64,000 bases of DNA from Stenotrophomonas raiganjensis (SeqCode). Lineage in GTDB: Bacteria; Pseudomonadota; Gammaproteobacteria; Xanthomonadales; Xanthomonadaceae. The notes under the pieces were generated by a model, which made no database searches, was not told where the DNA came from, and saw nothing but the letters and a program-made list of their open reading frames with translations. Both the position numbers and the translations under genes were made by a program. Of the stretch, positions 27,482 through 35,829 are shown piece by piece. The number at the start of each line of letters is the position of its first letter. The first letter of the stretch is position 1. Location of the stretch: assembly GCF_030658505.1 (NCBI RefSeq), contig NZ_JAUTXR010000127.1:1-64000 (forward strand), given 5' to 3'.

Positions 27482-29470
27482 TCACGGCGCCTTGTCCTTG
27501 CCGGCCGCAGGTGCAGTCGTTGCGGTCTTGCCGCCCAGGCTGCGTGACAGGAAGGCCAACAGCTTGCCGTAGTACTCGCTGCGATGAGCCTCGGTGTAGA
27601 AACCGTGGCCTTCGGTCTTGTAGTAAAGGCTCTCCACCGGCGTGCCGGCACGCTTGAGTGCCACTTCCATGCGCTCGGTGTGCTGTATCGGCGCACGCTT
27701 GTCTTCGCCACCGGCCGCGAGGAACACCGGCACCTTGATCCGTTCGGCCAGGTTCACCGGCGACACCGCACCCAGCTTGGCCGGATCACCCAGCCATTCG
27801 CGCAGGTAGGTCACGCCTGAACCGCGGTCCTGGATGTCGCCGCGCGTGTACATCATCGGCAGGTCGTAGACCCCGACATAGCCGGCCGCACACTGGTACA
27901 GCCCCGGTTCGCGGGCAGCGCCCATCATCGCCGAATAGGCCCCGTAGCTGGCGCCGTAGATGCAGATGCGGCGGCCATCGGCGATGCCCTCGCTGATCGC
28001 CCAGCGGGTGGCATCGGTGACGTCGTCCTGCATCGCCGCGCCCCACTGCTGCGCTCCGGCCTGGGTGTGGGCCCTGCCGTAGTTGCCCGACCCCCGGAAG
28101 TTGACCTGCAGCACGGCATATCCGGCGGCGGCCAGCATCTGCGTTTCGCGGTCGTACTGGCCGGAGTCGAAGATGTCGAACGGGCCGCCATGCGGCATCA
28201 CCACCATCGGCAGGTTGCGACCGTCGCTGCCGGCCGGCAGGGTCAGGAAGCCGTGCAACGGCAGGCCGTCGCGGGCCTTCAAGGCAATCGACCGCACGCT
28301 GGCGCTGCGGTCCACGTCGATCCACTCACTGCGGCTGATCAGGTGGTCGGCCTTGCGCGCGACTGTGTCATACACGTAGAAGTCGCCCGGATTGGTGCCT
28401 GACCAGGTTTCCACCAGCACGACACGCCCATCGCGGGTACTGGAGGTGATGTAGACCGCGCCGCCGAATGCCGCCTCCAGGCTGCGGTACAAGCGCGCCT
28501 CCGGCGACTTCTCGTCGAAGAAGCGGGTACGCGGCGTATCGCCCAGATACAACGCACCGACCGGCACGTGGGTCCCGGGCCGATGGATGATCCGGTACGG
28601 ATTGACCATCTCGTCACGCAACAGCGTCGCGCGCTCGCCGGTCTGCGGATTCCAGCTGATGATCGCATTGGGGCCCTGTGCCTGCTCGGCATTGAGATAG
28701 GCCACGCTGCCATCAGCGGAGAAGCCGATGGCGGTTTCGATGCGCTTGCTGACGGCTTCGTCGTTGATCAGCTTCCAGTTGTCGCCGGAACGTTCACGGA
28801 AGTAGAGCTTGTTGACGTTGTCACTGCCGGCGCCATGCACGAAGCGGACCTCGCCCGCACCGTCGGTGGTGAACTCGCCGCGCCTGACCGGCGAAGACGC
28901 TACCCGCGAGCGACGCCCGCTGGTCACATCCATGCGATCGACGCGGGTGAATGGATCTTCCGACAGCGGCCAGACAGTGACCAGCACGTTGCGCTCATCA
29001 TCTGGCAGGTCATCGGCCAGGAACGCGGCAACGGCCTCCACCTTCTTCGGTTGGATCCGCGTGCCCGGCCCCTTGCTTTCCACCCGGTAGCCCACCAGCA
29101 GCTCGCCGCGGTTGCCATTGGCATTGATCGCATAGAGCTCGCCGGTGGGATTGGGCTGGTCGAGCGAGCCCCATTTCTGGGCCAGCCCGATCAGCAGTCG
29201 CTCGTCACTGACCCAATCGAATTCGTAGGCATGATTCTTGTCCGGTGGCCGGAAATTGCCGACCATCTGCTTGTCCTTGAGGCGCAGCACCACAATCGCA
29301 GTGGCGTCCTCCAGCGGCACGGTCGCCGCCACGTACTCGCCCGTCGGTGAAATCTTGATGTCGGTGAAGGCTTCCTGCCGCACGTACTGCGACAGGTCCA
29401 CTGCACCCGCGCTGCCGATCGCAACGCCTCCCAGAGCGGCCAACGCAGCCGCCAGTATCGTCCTGCGCAT
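27482..29470 (-). CDS. second S9-family prolyl oligopeptidase, secreted
   Basis: 662 residues with a signal peptide at 1-24 (MRRTILAAALAALGGVAIGS). A propeller-like N-terminal half leads to the hydrolase domain (about 410-655) with VMPHGGPFDIFD and triad S508 (GASYGAY), D590 (GGEDKRAP) and H622 (EGHGFYTE). Only about a third of the other S9 protein's blocks are recognisable, so this is a distinct subfamily, not a recent duplicate. The tail is Ala/Lys/Pro-rich. The ATG at 29470 with AGGGGGAA is preferred to the GTG at 29494. Confidence 0.9.
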   Translation of the reverse strand: MRRTILAAALAALGGVAIGSAGAVDLSQYVRQEAFTDIKISPTGEYVAATVPLEDATAIVVLRLKDKQMVGNFRPPDKNHAYEFDWVSDERLLIGLAQKWGSLDQPNPTGELYAINANGNRGELLVGYRVESKGPGTRIQPKKVEAVAAFLADDLPDDERNVLVTVWPLSEDPFTRVDRMDVTSGRRSRVASSPVRRGEFTTDGAGEVRFVHGAGSDNVNKLYFRERSGDNWKLINDEAVSKRIETAIGFSADGSVAYLNAEQAQGPNAIISWNPQTGERATLLRDEMVNPYRIIHRPGTHVPVGALYLGDTPRTRFFDEKSPEARLYRSLEAAFGGAVYITSSTRDGRVVLVETWSGTNPGDFYVYDTVARKADHLISRSEWIDVDRSASVRSIALKARDGLPLHGFLTLPAGSDGRNLPMVVMPHGGPFDIFDSGQYDRETQMLAAAGYAVLQVNFRGSGNYGRAHTQAGAQQWGAAMQDDVTDATRWAISEGIADGRRICIYGASYGAYSAMMGAAREPGLYQCAAGYVGVYDLPMMYTRGDIQDRGSGVTYLREWLGDPAKLGAVSPVNLAERIKVPVFLAAGGEDKRAPIQHTERMEVALKRAGTPVESLYYKTEGHGFYTEAHRSEYYGKLLAFLSRSLGGKTATTAPAAGKDKAP

Positions 29471-29568
29471 CCTTCCCCCTGCTCCTCCGGACACCTTGTC
29501 CTGATGGCGGATTCTAGGCAGGCTTTCGCAATCCCTGCCAGAGGCAGACGGAACAGCACAAAAGAAAA

Positions 29569-29594
29569 CGACGGCACCGTTGCCGGTGCCGTCG
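29569..29594 (-). terminator. rho-independent terminator of the LysE gene
   Basis: A perfect 11-bp stem (CGACGGCACCG), 4-nt loop, then TTTTCTTTTG on the minus strand. Confidence 0.9.
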
Positions 29595-29649
29595 ATACCA
29601 CTACCTTGGAGAGAGAGTCAGGACGTGGGTTCGGGGGGCGTGCGCCGGG

Positions 29650-30285
29650 TCAGTGGACCCCGCGCACCGCCAACGTGAGGGCCAGGATGCTGAGGATCAC
29701 CGCGATGGTGCCGTCGAGCACGCGCCAGGTACTGGGCTTGGTGAACAGCGGCGCCAGCAGGCGTGCGCCCAGGCCCTGCGCGGTCAGCCACAGGCAGCTG
29801 GCGGTGACCACGCCAGCGGCGAAGGCCATGCGGGCGTTGCCGAAGTTCTCGGCGATCGAGCCGATCACCATCATGTCCAGCCAGAAGTGCGGGTTGATCA
29901 GCGAAAAGCCGACCGCAGCCATCAGCACCGCACGGCGGCTGCCATCATCGCTGTCGGCCTCGCCCATGCCGCCGCCACCGGCGATCGCGCGGCGTGCCGA
30001 CTTCATCGCATACCAGGCCAGGAACGCGACACCGGTCCACAGCACGGCGGTGGTCAGCCACGGCAGCGCCGAGGTGAGCGTGCGCAGGCCGGCCACGCTG
30101 GCGAAGATGAAGATGGCATCGATGGCCGCGCAGGTGGCGACCACCGGCACGATGTGCTTGCGCAGGATGCCCTGGCGCAGAATGAAGGCGCTCTGGGCCC
30201 CGACCACGGCGAACAGGCCGATGCCGGTGGCTGCACCAGAGAACCAGGCACCAAGGCCGGTGCTGGCGGAGATGACCGAGAACAT
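29650..30285 (-). CDS. LysE/ArgO-type basic amino-acid exporter
   Basis: 211 residues with six membrane segments. The N-terminal block GAATGIGLFAVVGAQSAFILRQGI (about 19-42) is the family signature, followed by a Gly-rich loop (AGGGGMGEADSDD, about 110-122) and NPHFWLDMMVIGSI. LysE proteins export arginine and lysine to prevent accumulation during peptide feeding. It is divergent from an ArgP-type regulator, the arrangement known for ArgO/ArgP and LysE/LysG. A GTG 9 bp upstream is an alternative start. Confidence 0.92.
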   Translation of the reverse strand: MFSVISASTGLGAWFSGAATGIGLFAVVGAQSAFILRQGILRKHIVPVVATCAAIDAIFIFASVAGLRTLTSALPWLTTAVLWTGVAFLAWYAMKSARRAIAGGGGMGEADSDDGSRRAVLMAAVGFSLINPHFWLDMMVIGSIAENFGNARMAFAAGVVTASCLWLTAQGLGARLLAPLFTKPSTWRVLDGTIAVILSILALTLAVRGVH

Positions 30286-30424
30286 GGGATTCACTGCCTT
30301 GTATTGCTTGGGGGGGACGGTGCCTCGCGAAGGCGGACAGCACCGGAACGAGCGCCATTGTCGCGCCGCAACATGGAAAAGACGAGCTAAACTTCCTAAA
30401 CCAACATTAGCGGAGCTTAATTCG
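30286..30424. promoter_or_regulatory. divergent LysE/ArgP promoter region
   Basis: 139 bp between divergent starts. An AT-rich segment, AAACTTCCTAAACCAACATT (30389-30408), stands out and is the likely ArgP site and promoter zone. No certain -10/-35 pair is assigned. Confidence 0.4.
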
Positions 30425-31330
30425 ATGCGTATCGACCATGCCCAGCTGCGCGCTCTGGCTGCGGTGATCCGCGAAGGCAGCTTCGACCGCGCGGCGCAGT
30501 CGCTGAATGTCACCCCCTCGGCGATCTCGCAGCGGGTCAAGGCGCTGGAGGACCGGATCGGCCGCCTGCTGGTCAAGCGCGGCACCCCAGCCACCGCTAC
30601 CGCCGAGGGCCAGCTGCTGGTGCAGCTGGCCGAGCAGACCGCCCTGCTCGAACACGACGCGCTGCACCGGATGGGCCTGGCCGACGAGGACCTGCCCCAG
30701 GCCAGCATTCCGGTAGCGGTGAACCACGACAGCCTGGAGACCTGGTTCCCGCAGGCGGCCTATCAGTTCGCACAGAACACCGGCACCACCCTGGACCTGC
30801 GCGTGGAGGACCAGGACCACACCGTCGAACTGCTGCGCCAGGGCACGGTGCTGGGCGCCGTAACCACCCTGGACGAGCCGGTGCAGGGCTGCCAGATCCA
30901 TGCGCTGGGCAGCATCCGCTACGCGGCGACGTGCACCCCCGAATTCCGCGAGCGCCATTTCGCCAAGGGCGTGACCGCGCAGGCGCTGGCGCAGGCGCCG
31001 GTGCTGGTGTTCAACCGCAAGGATGAAATGCAGTCGCGCTTCGCCCGGCGCATGGCCGGCGGCGACCTGCCCAGCACCGCGCCGACCTGGTGGATTCCGT
31101 CCACCCGCGCCTTCGTGCAGGCCAACCTGGGCGGCATGGGCTGGACCATGAACCCGTTACCGCTGGTGAAGCGGCATCTGGACGCCGGCCGCCTGGTCTA
31201 TGTGCGCCAGCGTGCGTGGGAAGACGTACCGCTGTACTGGCAGCACTGGAAGGGCGACGTGCAGACCATGGCCCTGCTGACCCGCGCGGTGCTGGAGGCC
31301 TCCTCGGCACTGATCCGGCGCAAGCGCTGA
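30425..31330 (+). CDS. ArgP (IciA/LysG)-type LysR regulator
   Basis: 301 residues. The HTH at about 3-60 reads DHAQLRALAAVIREGSFDRAAQSLNVTPSAISQRVKALE, the ArgP form, with PSAISQRVK in the recognition helix. The effector domain (about 90-290) has WFPQAAYQFAQ and VLVFNRKDEMQ, close to ArgP/LysG proteins that bind Arg/Lys. It should activate the divergent exporter gene in response to basic amino acids. Its last base is also the first base of the 27-bp hairpin repeat, which probably terminates it. Confidence 0.92.
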   Translation: MRIDHAQLRALAAVIREGSFDRAAQSLNVTPSAISQRVKALEDRIGRLLVKRGTPATATAEGQLLVQLAEQTALLEHDALHRMGLADEDLPQASIPVAVNHDSLETWFPQAAYQFAQNTGTTLDLRVEDQDHTVELLRQGTVLGAVTTLDEPVQGCQIHALGSIRYAATCTPEFRERHFAKGVTAQALAQAPVLVFNRKDEMQSRFARRMAGGDLPSTAPTWWIPSTRAFVQANLGGMGWTMNPLPLVKRHLDAGRLVYVRQRAWEDVPLYWQHWKGDVQTMALLTRAVLEASSALIRRKR

Positions 31331-31414
31331 AAAAGGGGACGGAGGGGATTAAGTCGTTTAAGGCCAGTACGACATCCAAGGCAAGTACGACTTAATCCCC
31401 TCCGTCCCCTTTTT
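31330..31414 (+). repeat. perfect 27-bp inverted repeat, MITE-like / terminator
   Basis: Arms 31330-31356 and 31388-31414 are exact inverses (left arm begins AAAAAGGGGACGGAGGGG). The 31-nt interior has a short direct repeat (AAGGCCAGTACGAC and AAGGCAAGTACGAC). On the plus strand it ends CCCCTTTTT, a strong rho-independent terminator. The left arm recurs at 25573-25599. It overlaps the last base of the ArgP stop codon, so it inserted at, or has evolved into, the gene end. Confidence 0.92.
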
Positions 31415-31504
31415 CGGGGCTCCATCCGATCTCCATCAAGCCTACACACCGGGTCCATGCGCGATGCGGATACTGGCGGGCCGATCTCTGCAAGGATGCC
31501 CTGC

Positions 31505-31951
31505 ATGCCTGTATTCGTCCGCGATGCGCGCCCCGAAGACGCTGCCGCCTGCATCGACCTGCGCGGGCGCACCCGCGAGAACGCTTTCAGTGCTGCACAA
31601 CTGGCACAGCTGGGCATCACCGCGCAGACGTGGGCCGAAGGCATCTCCGGTGGCGATTTCATCGGCCGCGTCGCCTGGGAAGGCGAGCGCATGGTGGGCT
31701 ACTGCTTCGCCGACCGTGACAGTGGCGAAGTGCTGGTACTGGCCCTGTTGCCGGACTACGAAGGCCGCGGCATCGGTCGCCAACTGCTGCAGGAGGTGGT
31801 CAGCCTGACCCGGGACGCCGGTCACCAGCGCTTGTTCCTGGCCTGCTCGGCCGATCCACGCTCGCGCTCGCACGGCTTCTATCGCCGCCTCGGGTGGCGC
31901 CCGACCGGGCAGATCGATGACGCCGGGGATGAAATCCTCGAGCTGCCCTGA
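31505..31951 (+). CDS. GNAT-family N-acetyltransferase, 148 aa
   Basis: MPVFVRDARPEDAAACIDLR starts a single GNAT domain. Strand 4 and the acetyl-CoA loop read EVLVLALLPDYEGRGIGRQLLQEVV (about 77-101, with the R-G-x-G-R-Q loop), and the C-terminal motif is SHGFYRRLGWRPTG. The substrate is unknown. The start at 31505 lies after AAGGA at 31492-31496. A start at 31457 is possible. It stands alone between the hairpin and the effector unit. Confidence 0.9.
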   Translation: MPVFVRDARPEDAAACIDLRGRTRENAFSAAQLAQLGITAQTWAEGISGGDFIGRVAWEGERMVGYCFADRDSGEVLVLALLPDYEGRGIGRQLLQEVVSLTRDAGHQRLFLACSADPRSRSHGFYRRLGWRPTGQIDDAGDEILELP

Positions 31952-31975
31952 CGCCCGGCCACGAAAGCAGCCGGC

Positions 31976-32476
31976 TCAGCGCGGCGTGCTGCCGGCCGGG
32001 TCGGTGATGCGCAGTTCGCTGCTGACGATGCGGGCCTGCCCGCCGCGCACACCCGGGGTCAGGTTGACGCTGAACACCGCAGACACGTCGATCGGGCGCA
32101 GGGCGAAATGACTGATCTCCGACGGCAGGATGCGCCACGGGAACCGGAAGGACTGGCCCGGCCGCAGCGTCTGCGGTGACTTCAGCAGGCGCGCATCGGG
32201 CGGATTGATCGCCAGCGACGTTTCCTTGCCGGAATGGCGGTCCACCAGCTTCACGCTCGGCCCGCGCTTGCGGTAGAACTCGGCCGGCACCTGCACGTCC
32301 TCGCTGCCGGCATTGCGCAGCTCCAGTTCAACCCGGATGTCCTCGCCAAGGAAATGGCAGGGGGCATTGTCGATGCAGCGCACGTGGAGTTCGATCATGG
32401 CGGGCGTTTCCTGGCTGGATGCGGTGAAAGGCATGGCGGCAAGCACGAGGGCAAGCGGCATCATGAGACGGTGCAT
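31976..32476 (-). CDS. small secreted protein beside a PAAR effector; candidate immunity protein
   Basis: 166 residues with a signal peptide at about 1-22 (MHRLMMPLALVLAAMPFTAS). The mature part is beta-rich (IELHVRCIDNAPCHFLGEDI, VELELRNAGSEDVQVPAEF) with two cysteines that could pair, and looks Ig-like. No family is recognised. It starts 16 bp inside the end of the PAAR-metalloprotease gene (an ATG at 32464 or 32461 would shorten the overlap), so the two are tightly coupled. In type VI loci that slot is usually an immunity protein or chaperone. Periplasmic placement fits a protease effector acting there. Confidence 0.7.
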   Translation of the reverse strand: MHRLMMPLALVLAAMPFTASSQETPAMIELHVRCIDNAPCHFLGEDIRVELELRNAGSEDVQVPAEFYRKRGPSVKLVDRHSGKETSLAINPPDARLLKSPQTLRPGQSFRFPWRILPSEISHFALRPIDVSAVFSVNLTPGVRGGQARIVSSELRITDPAGSTPR

Positions 32477-33567
32477 GTGATCTCCCGGGCGATCTCGCGG
32501 GTCAGCAGTTCCTGTACCTCGCGTCCGATGTTGTAGCAATGGCGCGGCCGGGTCACGCTGCAGTCCACGCTGGACATGATGGTCGCCAGCGGGTCGTTGT
32601 CTTCGCGGAATTCCGGCGCATGCACCTCTTCGGCATCCAGCGTACCGTTGGGGAGGAAGAACTTCACGATGGCATCGTCTTCCACGGCCTCATCATCGTA
32701 CTCGTCGGGCAGGCCCAGGCAGTGCCCGTACTCATGCGCATAGGTCCACGGCGTTGTGTCCACCGACGCGTAGAGGACGCTGTTGCTGACCATTTCGCGT
32801 TCGTAGACGTCGTGCAGCAGCACCGAGTAGTCCTGCCCGCTTTCAACGAACTCGATGTCATAGCGCACGGGGAAGGCTCGCGTGCCACACAGGGGATCGG
32901 CCACGGTGATGGTGAACTGCTTGTTCCAGTGCCGGCTGATTCCGTCGCGCAGGCGCTGCTTTGCCTCCGCCACCTGAGCCGCACTGACGCGCCCGTGGGT
33001 GGTCACCCGGAAGCGGCTGGTCACCACGATGTCGCCCCCGCTCTTGAGCGGAACATCGATGCGGAAGCTGGCGTGCAGCTCGTACTCATACCGTGTGCCA
33101 TCGGGCCCATGCGCCTCGAAGTAGCGTCCATCCGGCGTCTGCGACACGTGGGTGGAATGATCCTTCACCCAGCACTGTGGCGCCTGGGTACCCGGTGGCG
33201 CGAAGCCCGGTGTCTGCAGCTGCGGCTTCTTCAGCAAGGCCTTGGCCGCCGATGCCACCGCAGCCATCGCCGCGCCGCCACCGCTGCCGCCGCCACCGCC
33301 GGCCACGTGCGCCCGCTGCTGCTTGCCGGCCATCAGCGCGCAGCCACAGCTGGCCTTGTCGCCATCACGGGCAACCGGCTGGCCGTCGATGACCAGGGTG
33401 CTGTCTCCGGACACGATGGAGCCCGGCCCGTGGCGGGCGCAGATCACGCGGTCGCCAACCCTCGCCACGGCGCGGCCTTCAATATCGGTATGCGGAGAAC
33501 CCGTAAGCACCGAACCGCCCGTCTGCAGGGCGTCACCCACCACGATCAGCATCCGTGACATCGTCAT
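32461..33567 (-). CDS. PAAR-domain protein with HExxHxxGxxD metalloprotease domain (probable T6SS effector)
   Basis: 368 residues. Residues 5-88 are a PAAR domain (VVGDALQTGGSVLTGSP, ARVGDRVICARHGPGSIVSG, ARDGDKASCGCALMAG), the sharpened tip of the type VI spike. A Gly/Ala linker spans about 88-105. The C-terminal part (about 125-368) carries HEYGHCLGLPD (H278, E279, H282, D288) and a downstream M331 that could be the Met-turn of a metzincin-type zinc peptidase. No signal peptide, as expected for PAAR cargo. No other T6SS structural genes are in the window, so this is an orphan island. The start at 33567 has GGAGGGG upstream. Confidence 0.88.
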   Translation of the reverse strand: MTMSRMLIVVGDALQTGGSVLTGSPHTDIEGRAVARVGDRVICARHGPGSIVSGDSTLVIDGQPVARDGDKASCGCALMAGKQQRAHVAGGGGGSGGGAAMAAVASAAKALLKKPQLQTPGFAPPGTQAPQCWVKDHSTHVSQTPDGRYFEAHGPDGTRYEYELHASFRIDVPLKSGGDIVVTSRFRVTTHGRVSAAQVAEAKQRLRDGISRHWNKQFTITVADPLCGTRAFPVRYDIEFVESGQDYSVLLHDVYEREMVSNSVLYASVDTTPWTYAHEYGHCLGLPDEYDDEAVEDDAIVKFFLPNGTLDAEEVHAPEFREDNDPLATIMSSVDCSVTRPRHCYNIGREVQELLTREIAREITCTVS

Positions 33568-33673
33568 TCGGCCCCTCCGTGGCCGTGTGGTTGCGCGTAA
33601 TGAACCCGCAAGTTTACCCGGAGAGCGCCGGCAACAGGATGATGCATTGCACAAAAACAGGACCGGTTCCGGT

Positions 33674-33679
33674 TAGAAT
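33674..33679 (+). promoter_or_regulatory. -10 candidate of the mqo promoter
   Basis: TAGAAT follows the palindrome ACCGGTTCCGGT (33662-33673). A TTGCAC lies 21 bp upstream, too far for an ideal -35. Confidence 0.4.
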
Positions 33680-33774
33680 CGTCGCCAGGATGGCGCAAGG
33701 CGTTGTTTCTTCACGCCCTTTCCCTGCCCCATGCGCATCCTGAACTCCTCCCCTCCGCCAACGATCCCGCCCCC

Positions 33775-35475
33775 ATGAAGAAATTTGGCAAGGCCCTGCT
33801 CGCCCTGCTCGTGCTGCTGTTGCTGGCCGCCGCGCTGTTCCTGTACTGGCCGCTGACCCAGCGCTCGGTGCCCGCCGCCAGCAACGACAAGCCTGTCGAC
33901 GTTGTGCTGGTCGGCGCCGGCATCATGAGCATCACCCTGGCCACGTACCTGCAGGAACTGCAGCCGGACTGGAACATCCAGGTCTACGAACGCCTCGACG
34001 GCGTCGCCGGTGAAAGCTCCGACGGCTGGAACAACGCCGGCACCGGCCATTCGGCCTTTGCTGAACTGAACTACACCCCGGAGCTGCCCGACGGCAGCAT
34101 CGAGACCAAGCGCGCGGTCGGCATCGCCGAATCGTTCGAGGTCTCGCGCCAGTTCTGGTCGCACCAGGTGAAGCAAGGCCGGCTGAGCCAGCCCAGCGAC
34201 TTCATCAACCCGACCCCGCACATGAGCTTCGTCTGGGGCGATGACAACATCGCCTACCTGCACAAGCGACAGCAGGCCCTGGTGAAGAACCCGCTGTTCT
34301 ACGGCATGCAGTACTCCGAGGATCCGGCGCAGATCAAGCAATGGGCACCGCTGCTGATGGAAGGCCGCGACCCGAAGCAGAAGGTCGCCGCGACCTGGAT
34401 GCCGCTCGGTACCGACGTCAACTTCGGCGTGATCACCCGCCAGCTCACCACCGGCCTGCAGCGCAGCCCGAACTTCAGCCTGCACCTGAACCATGAAGTG
34501 AACGCCCTGCGGCAGAACGCCGACAAGAGCTGGAACGTGACGGTGAAGGATCTCAAGGCCGGCACCGAAACCACCACCCACACCCGCTTCGTCTTCATCG
34601 GTGCCGGCGGCGCCGCGCTGAAGCTGCTGCAGATGTCGGGCATTCCGGAATCGAAGGACTACGCCGGCTTCCCGGTCGGTGGCCAGTTCCTCGCCTTCCA
34701 GGGCCAGGACGTGACCTCGCGCCACGGCGTGAAGGCCTACGGCATGGCCGAGACGGGTTCGCCGCCGATGTCGGTGCCGCACCTGGATGCGCGCAAGCTG
34801 GACGGCAAGCCGGTGGTCCTGTTCGGGCCGTTCGCGTTGTACAGCACCAAGTTCCTCAAGCACGGCTCGTGGTGGGACCTGTATTCCTCTGTCACCCACA
34901 ACAACGTCGGCCCGATGCTGGAAGTGGGCAAGGACAACCTTGACCTGGTGCAGTACCTGATGGGCCAGGCACGCCTGAACGATGCCGACCGCCAGGCCGA
35001 ACTGGTCAAGTATTTCCCCAACGCCAAGCCGGGTGACTGGAAGCTGGTCACCGCTGGCCAGCGCGTGCAGATCATCAAGCGCGATCCGCTGAAGGGCCCG
35101 GTGCTGCAGTTCGGCACCGAGATCGTGACCGACAAGGACCACACCATCGCCGCCCTGCTCGGCGCGTCGCCGGGCGCTTCGACCTCGCCGCCGATCATGC
35201 TGGACCTGATGGCCAAGACCTTCCCGGACCAGATGAAGGCCGGTTGGGAAACCCGCCTGCGCGAGATCGTGCCCTCGTACGGGCGCAAGCTCAACGACAG
35301 CGCCGCGCTGGTCAACGAGATCCGTACGCTGACCAGCCAGACCCTGCACCTGCCGTACCTGGAGGTTCCAGTGGATGCGAACGCGGCATCGCCCGCTCCG
35401 GCGGCGGTGCCGGCGGCGGTTCCGGCCCCGGCCAAGGAAAAGCGCAACGCCAACGAGGAACTGCAGGCCCTGTAA
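33775..35475 (+). CDS. mqo: malate:quinone oxidoreductase
   Basis: 566 residues. This FAD enzyme oxidises malate to oxaloacetate and passes electrons to the quinone pool, replacing or adding to malate dehydrogenase. The FAD-binding GxGxxS-type motif is [19 protein letters not shown] (about 42-60), followed by [24 protein letters not shown]. The C-terminal end has [16 protein letters not shown]. Unusually, residues 8-27 form a hydrophobic segment ([19 protein letters not shown]), so it is membrane-anchored, and the last 40 residues are an Ala/Pro-rich tail. A strong terminator follows at 35503-35524. Confidence 0.95.
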   Translation: MKKFGKALLALLVLLLLAAALFLYWPLTQRSVPAASNDKPVDVVLVGAGIMSITLATYLQELQPDWNIQVYERLDGVAGESSDGWNNAGTGHSAFAELNYTPELPDGSIETKRAVGIAESFEVSRQFWSHQVKQGRLSQPSDFINPTPHMSFVWGDDNIAYLHKRQQALVKNPLFYGMQYSEDPAQIKQWAPLLMEGRDPKQKVAATWMPLGTDVNFGVITRQLTTGLQRSPNFSLHLNHEVNALRQNADKSWNVTVKDLKAGTETTTHTRFVFIGAGGAALKLLQMSGIPESKDYAGFPVGGQFLAFQGQDVTSRHGVKAYGMAETGSPPMSVPHLDARKLDGKPVVLFGPFALYSTKFLKHGSWWDLYSSVTHNNVGPMLEVGKDNLDLVQYLMGQARLNDADRQAELVKYFPNAKPGDWKLVTAGQRVQIIKRDPLKGPVLQFGTEIVTDKDHTIAALLGASPGASTSPPIMLDLMAKTFPDQMKAGWETRLREIVPSYGRKLNDSAALVNEIRTLTSQTLHLPYLEVPVDANAASPAPAAVPAAVPAPAKEKRNANEELQAL

Positions 35476-35502
35476 GCCCGCGCTCCCCTTCGATGCAGAC
35501 GG

Positions 35503-35533
35503 ACGGCCACCTTCGGGTGGCCGTTTGTTTTTG
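35503..35533 (+). terminator. rho-independent terminator of mqo
   Basis: A 9-bp stem, ACGGCCACC, TTCG tetraloop, GGTGGCCGT, then TTTGTTTTT. Confidence 0.95.
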
Positions 35534-35688
35534 TGCGAGGTGGGTCGGATCCCTCCCGTACGGGACGGCTCTGGCCTGCGCTTGGGCGCCGACGATGGGG
35601 TCAGAGCCCATGGCCTGCGGCAACGGGATCCGCCCCCGGCCCGCCACTGCTCCGCGCCGGAACGCCCCTGCACAACGACGCGAATTGT

Positions 35689-35707
35689 AATGTTGTTAAG
35701 AATTATT
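35689..35707 (+). promoter_or_regulatory. candidate Fur box before the TonB receptor
   Basis: AATGTTGTTAAGAATTATT matches the 19-bp Fur consensus at 12 positions by hand alignment. It is the only AT-rich stretch upstream of the receptor, about 120 bp before the ATG. Confidence 0.45.
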
Positions 35708-35829
35708 TACATTTGCGTCCTGCGCAGTGACCGCGCCTCTCCCAGATGGACCTGACCGTGCCCGAAGCCGCCGCCCCGGGTGCTGGACGACTGTTGCCGC
35801 CCTTCCCGCCTCCACGCTTCGAGCCCACC

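Larger units (their letters stand above)
35476..35829. other. gene-free interval between mqo and the TonB receptor
   Basis: 354 bp. It holds the mqo terminator, a degenerate GGGGTCAGA-type repeat (about 35535-35637), the Fur-like AT-rich site (35689-35707) and the receptor leader. No other gene is seen. Confidence 0.7.

Noticed and set aside
31357..31387. CRISPR-like repeat in the hairpin interior
   Set aside because: Only two short direct-repeat copies, no regular spacers and no cas genes. It is the loop of an inverted repeat.
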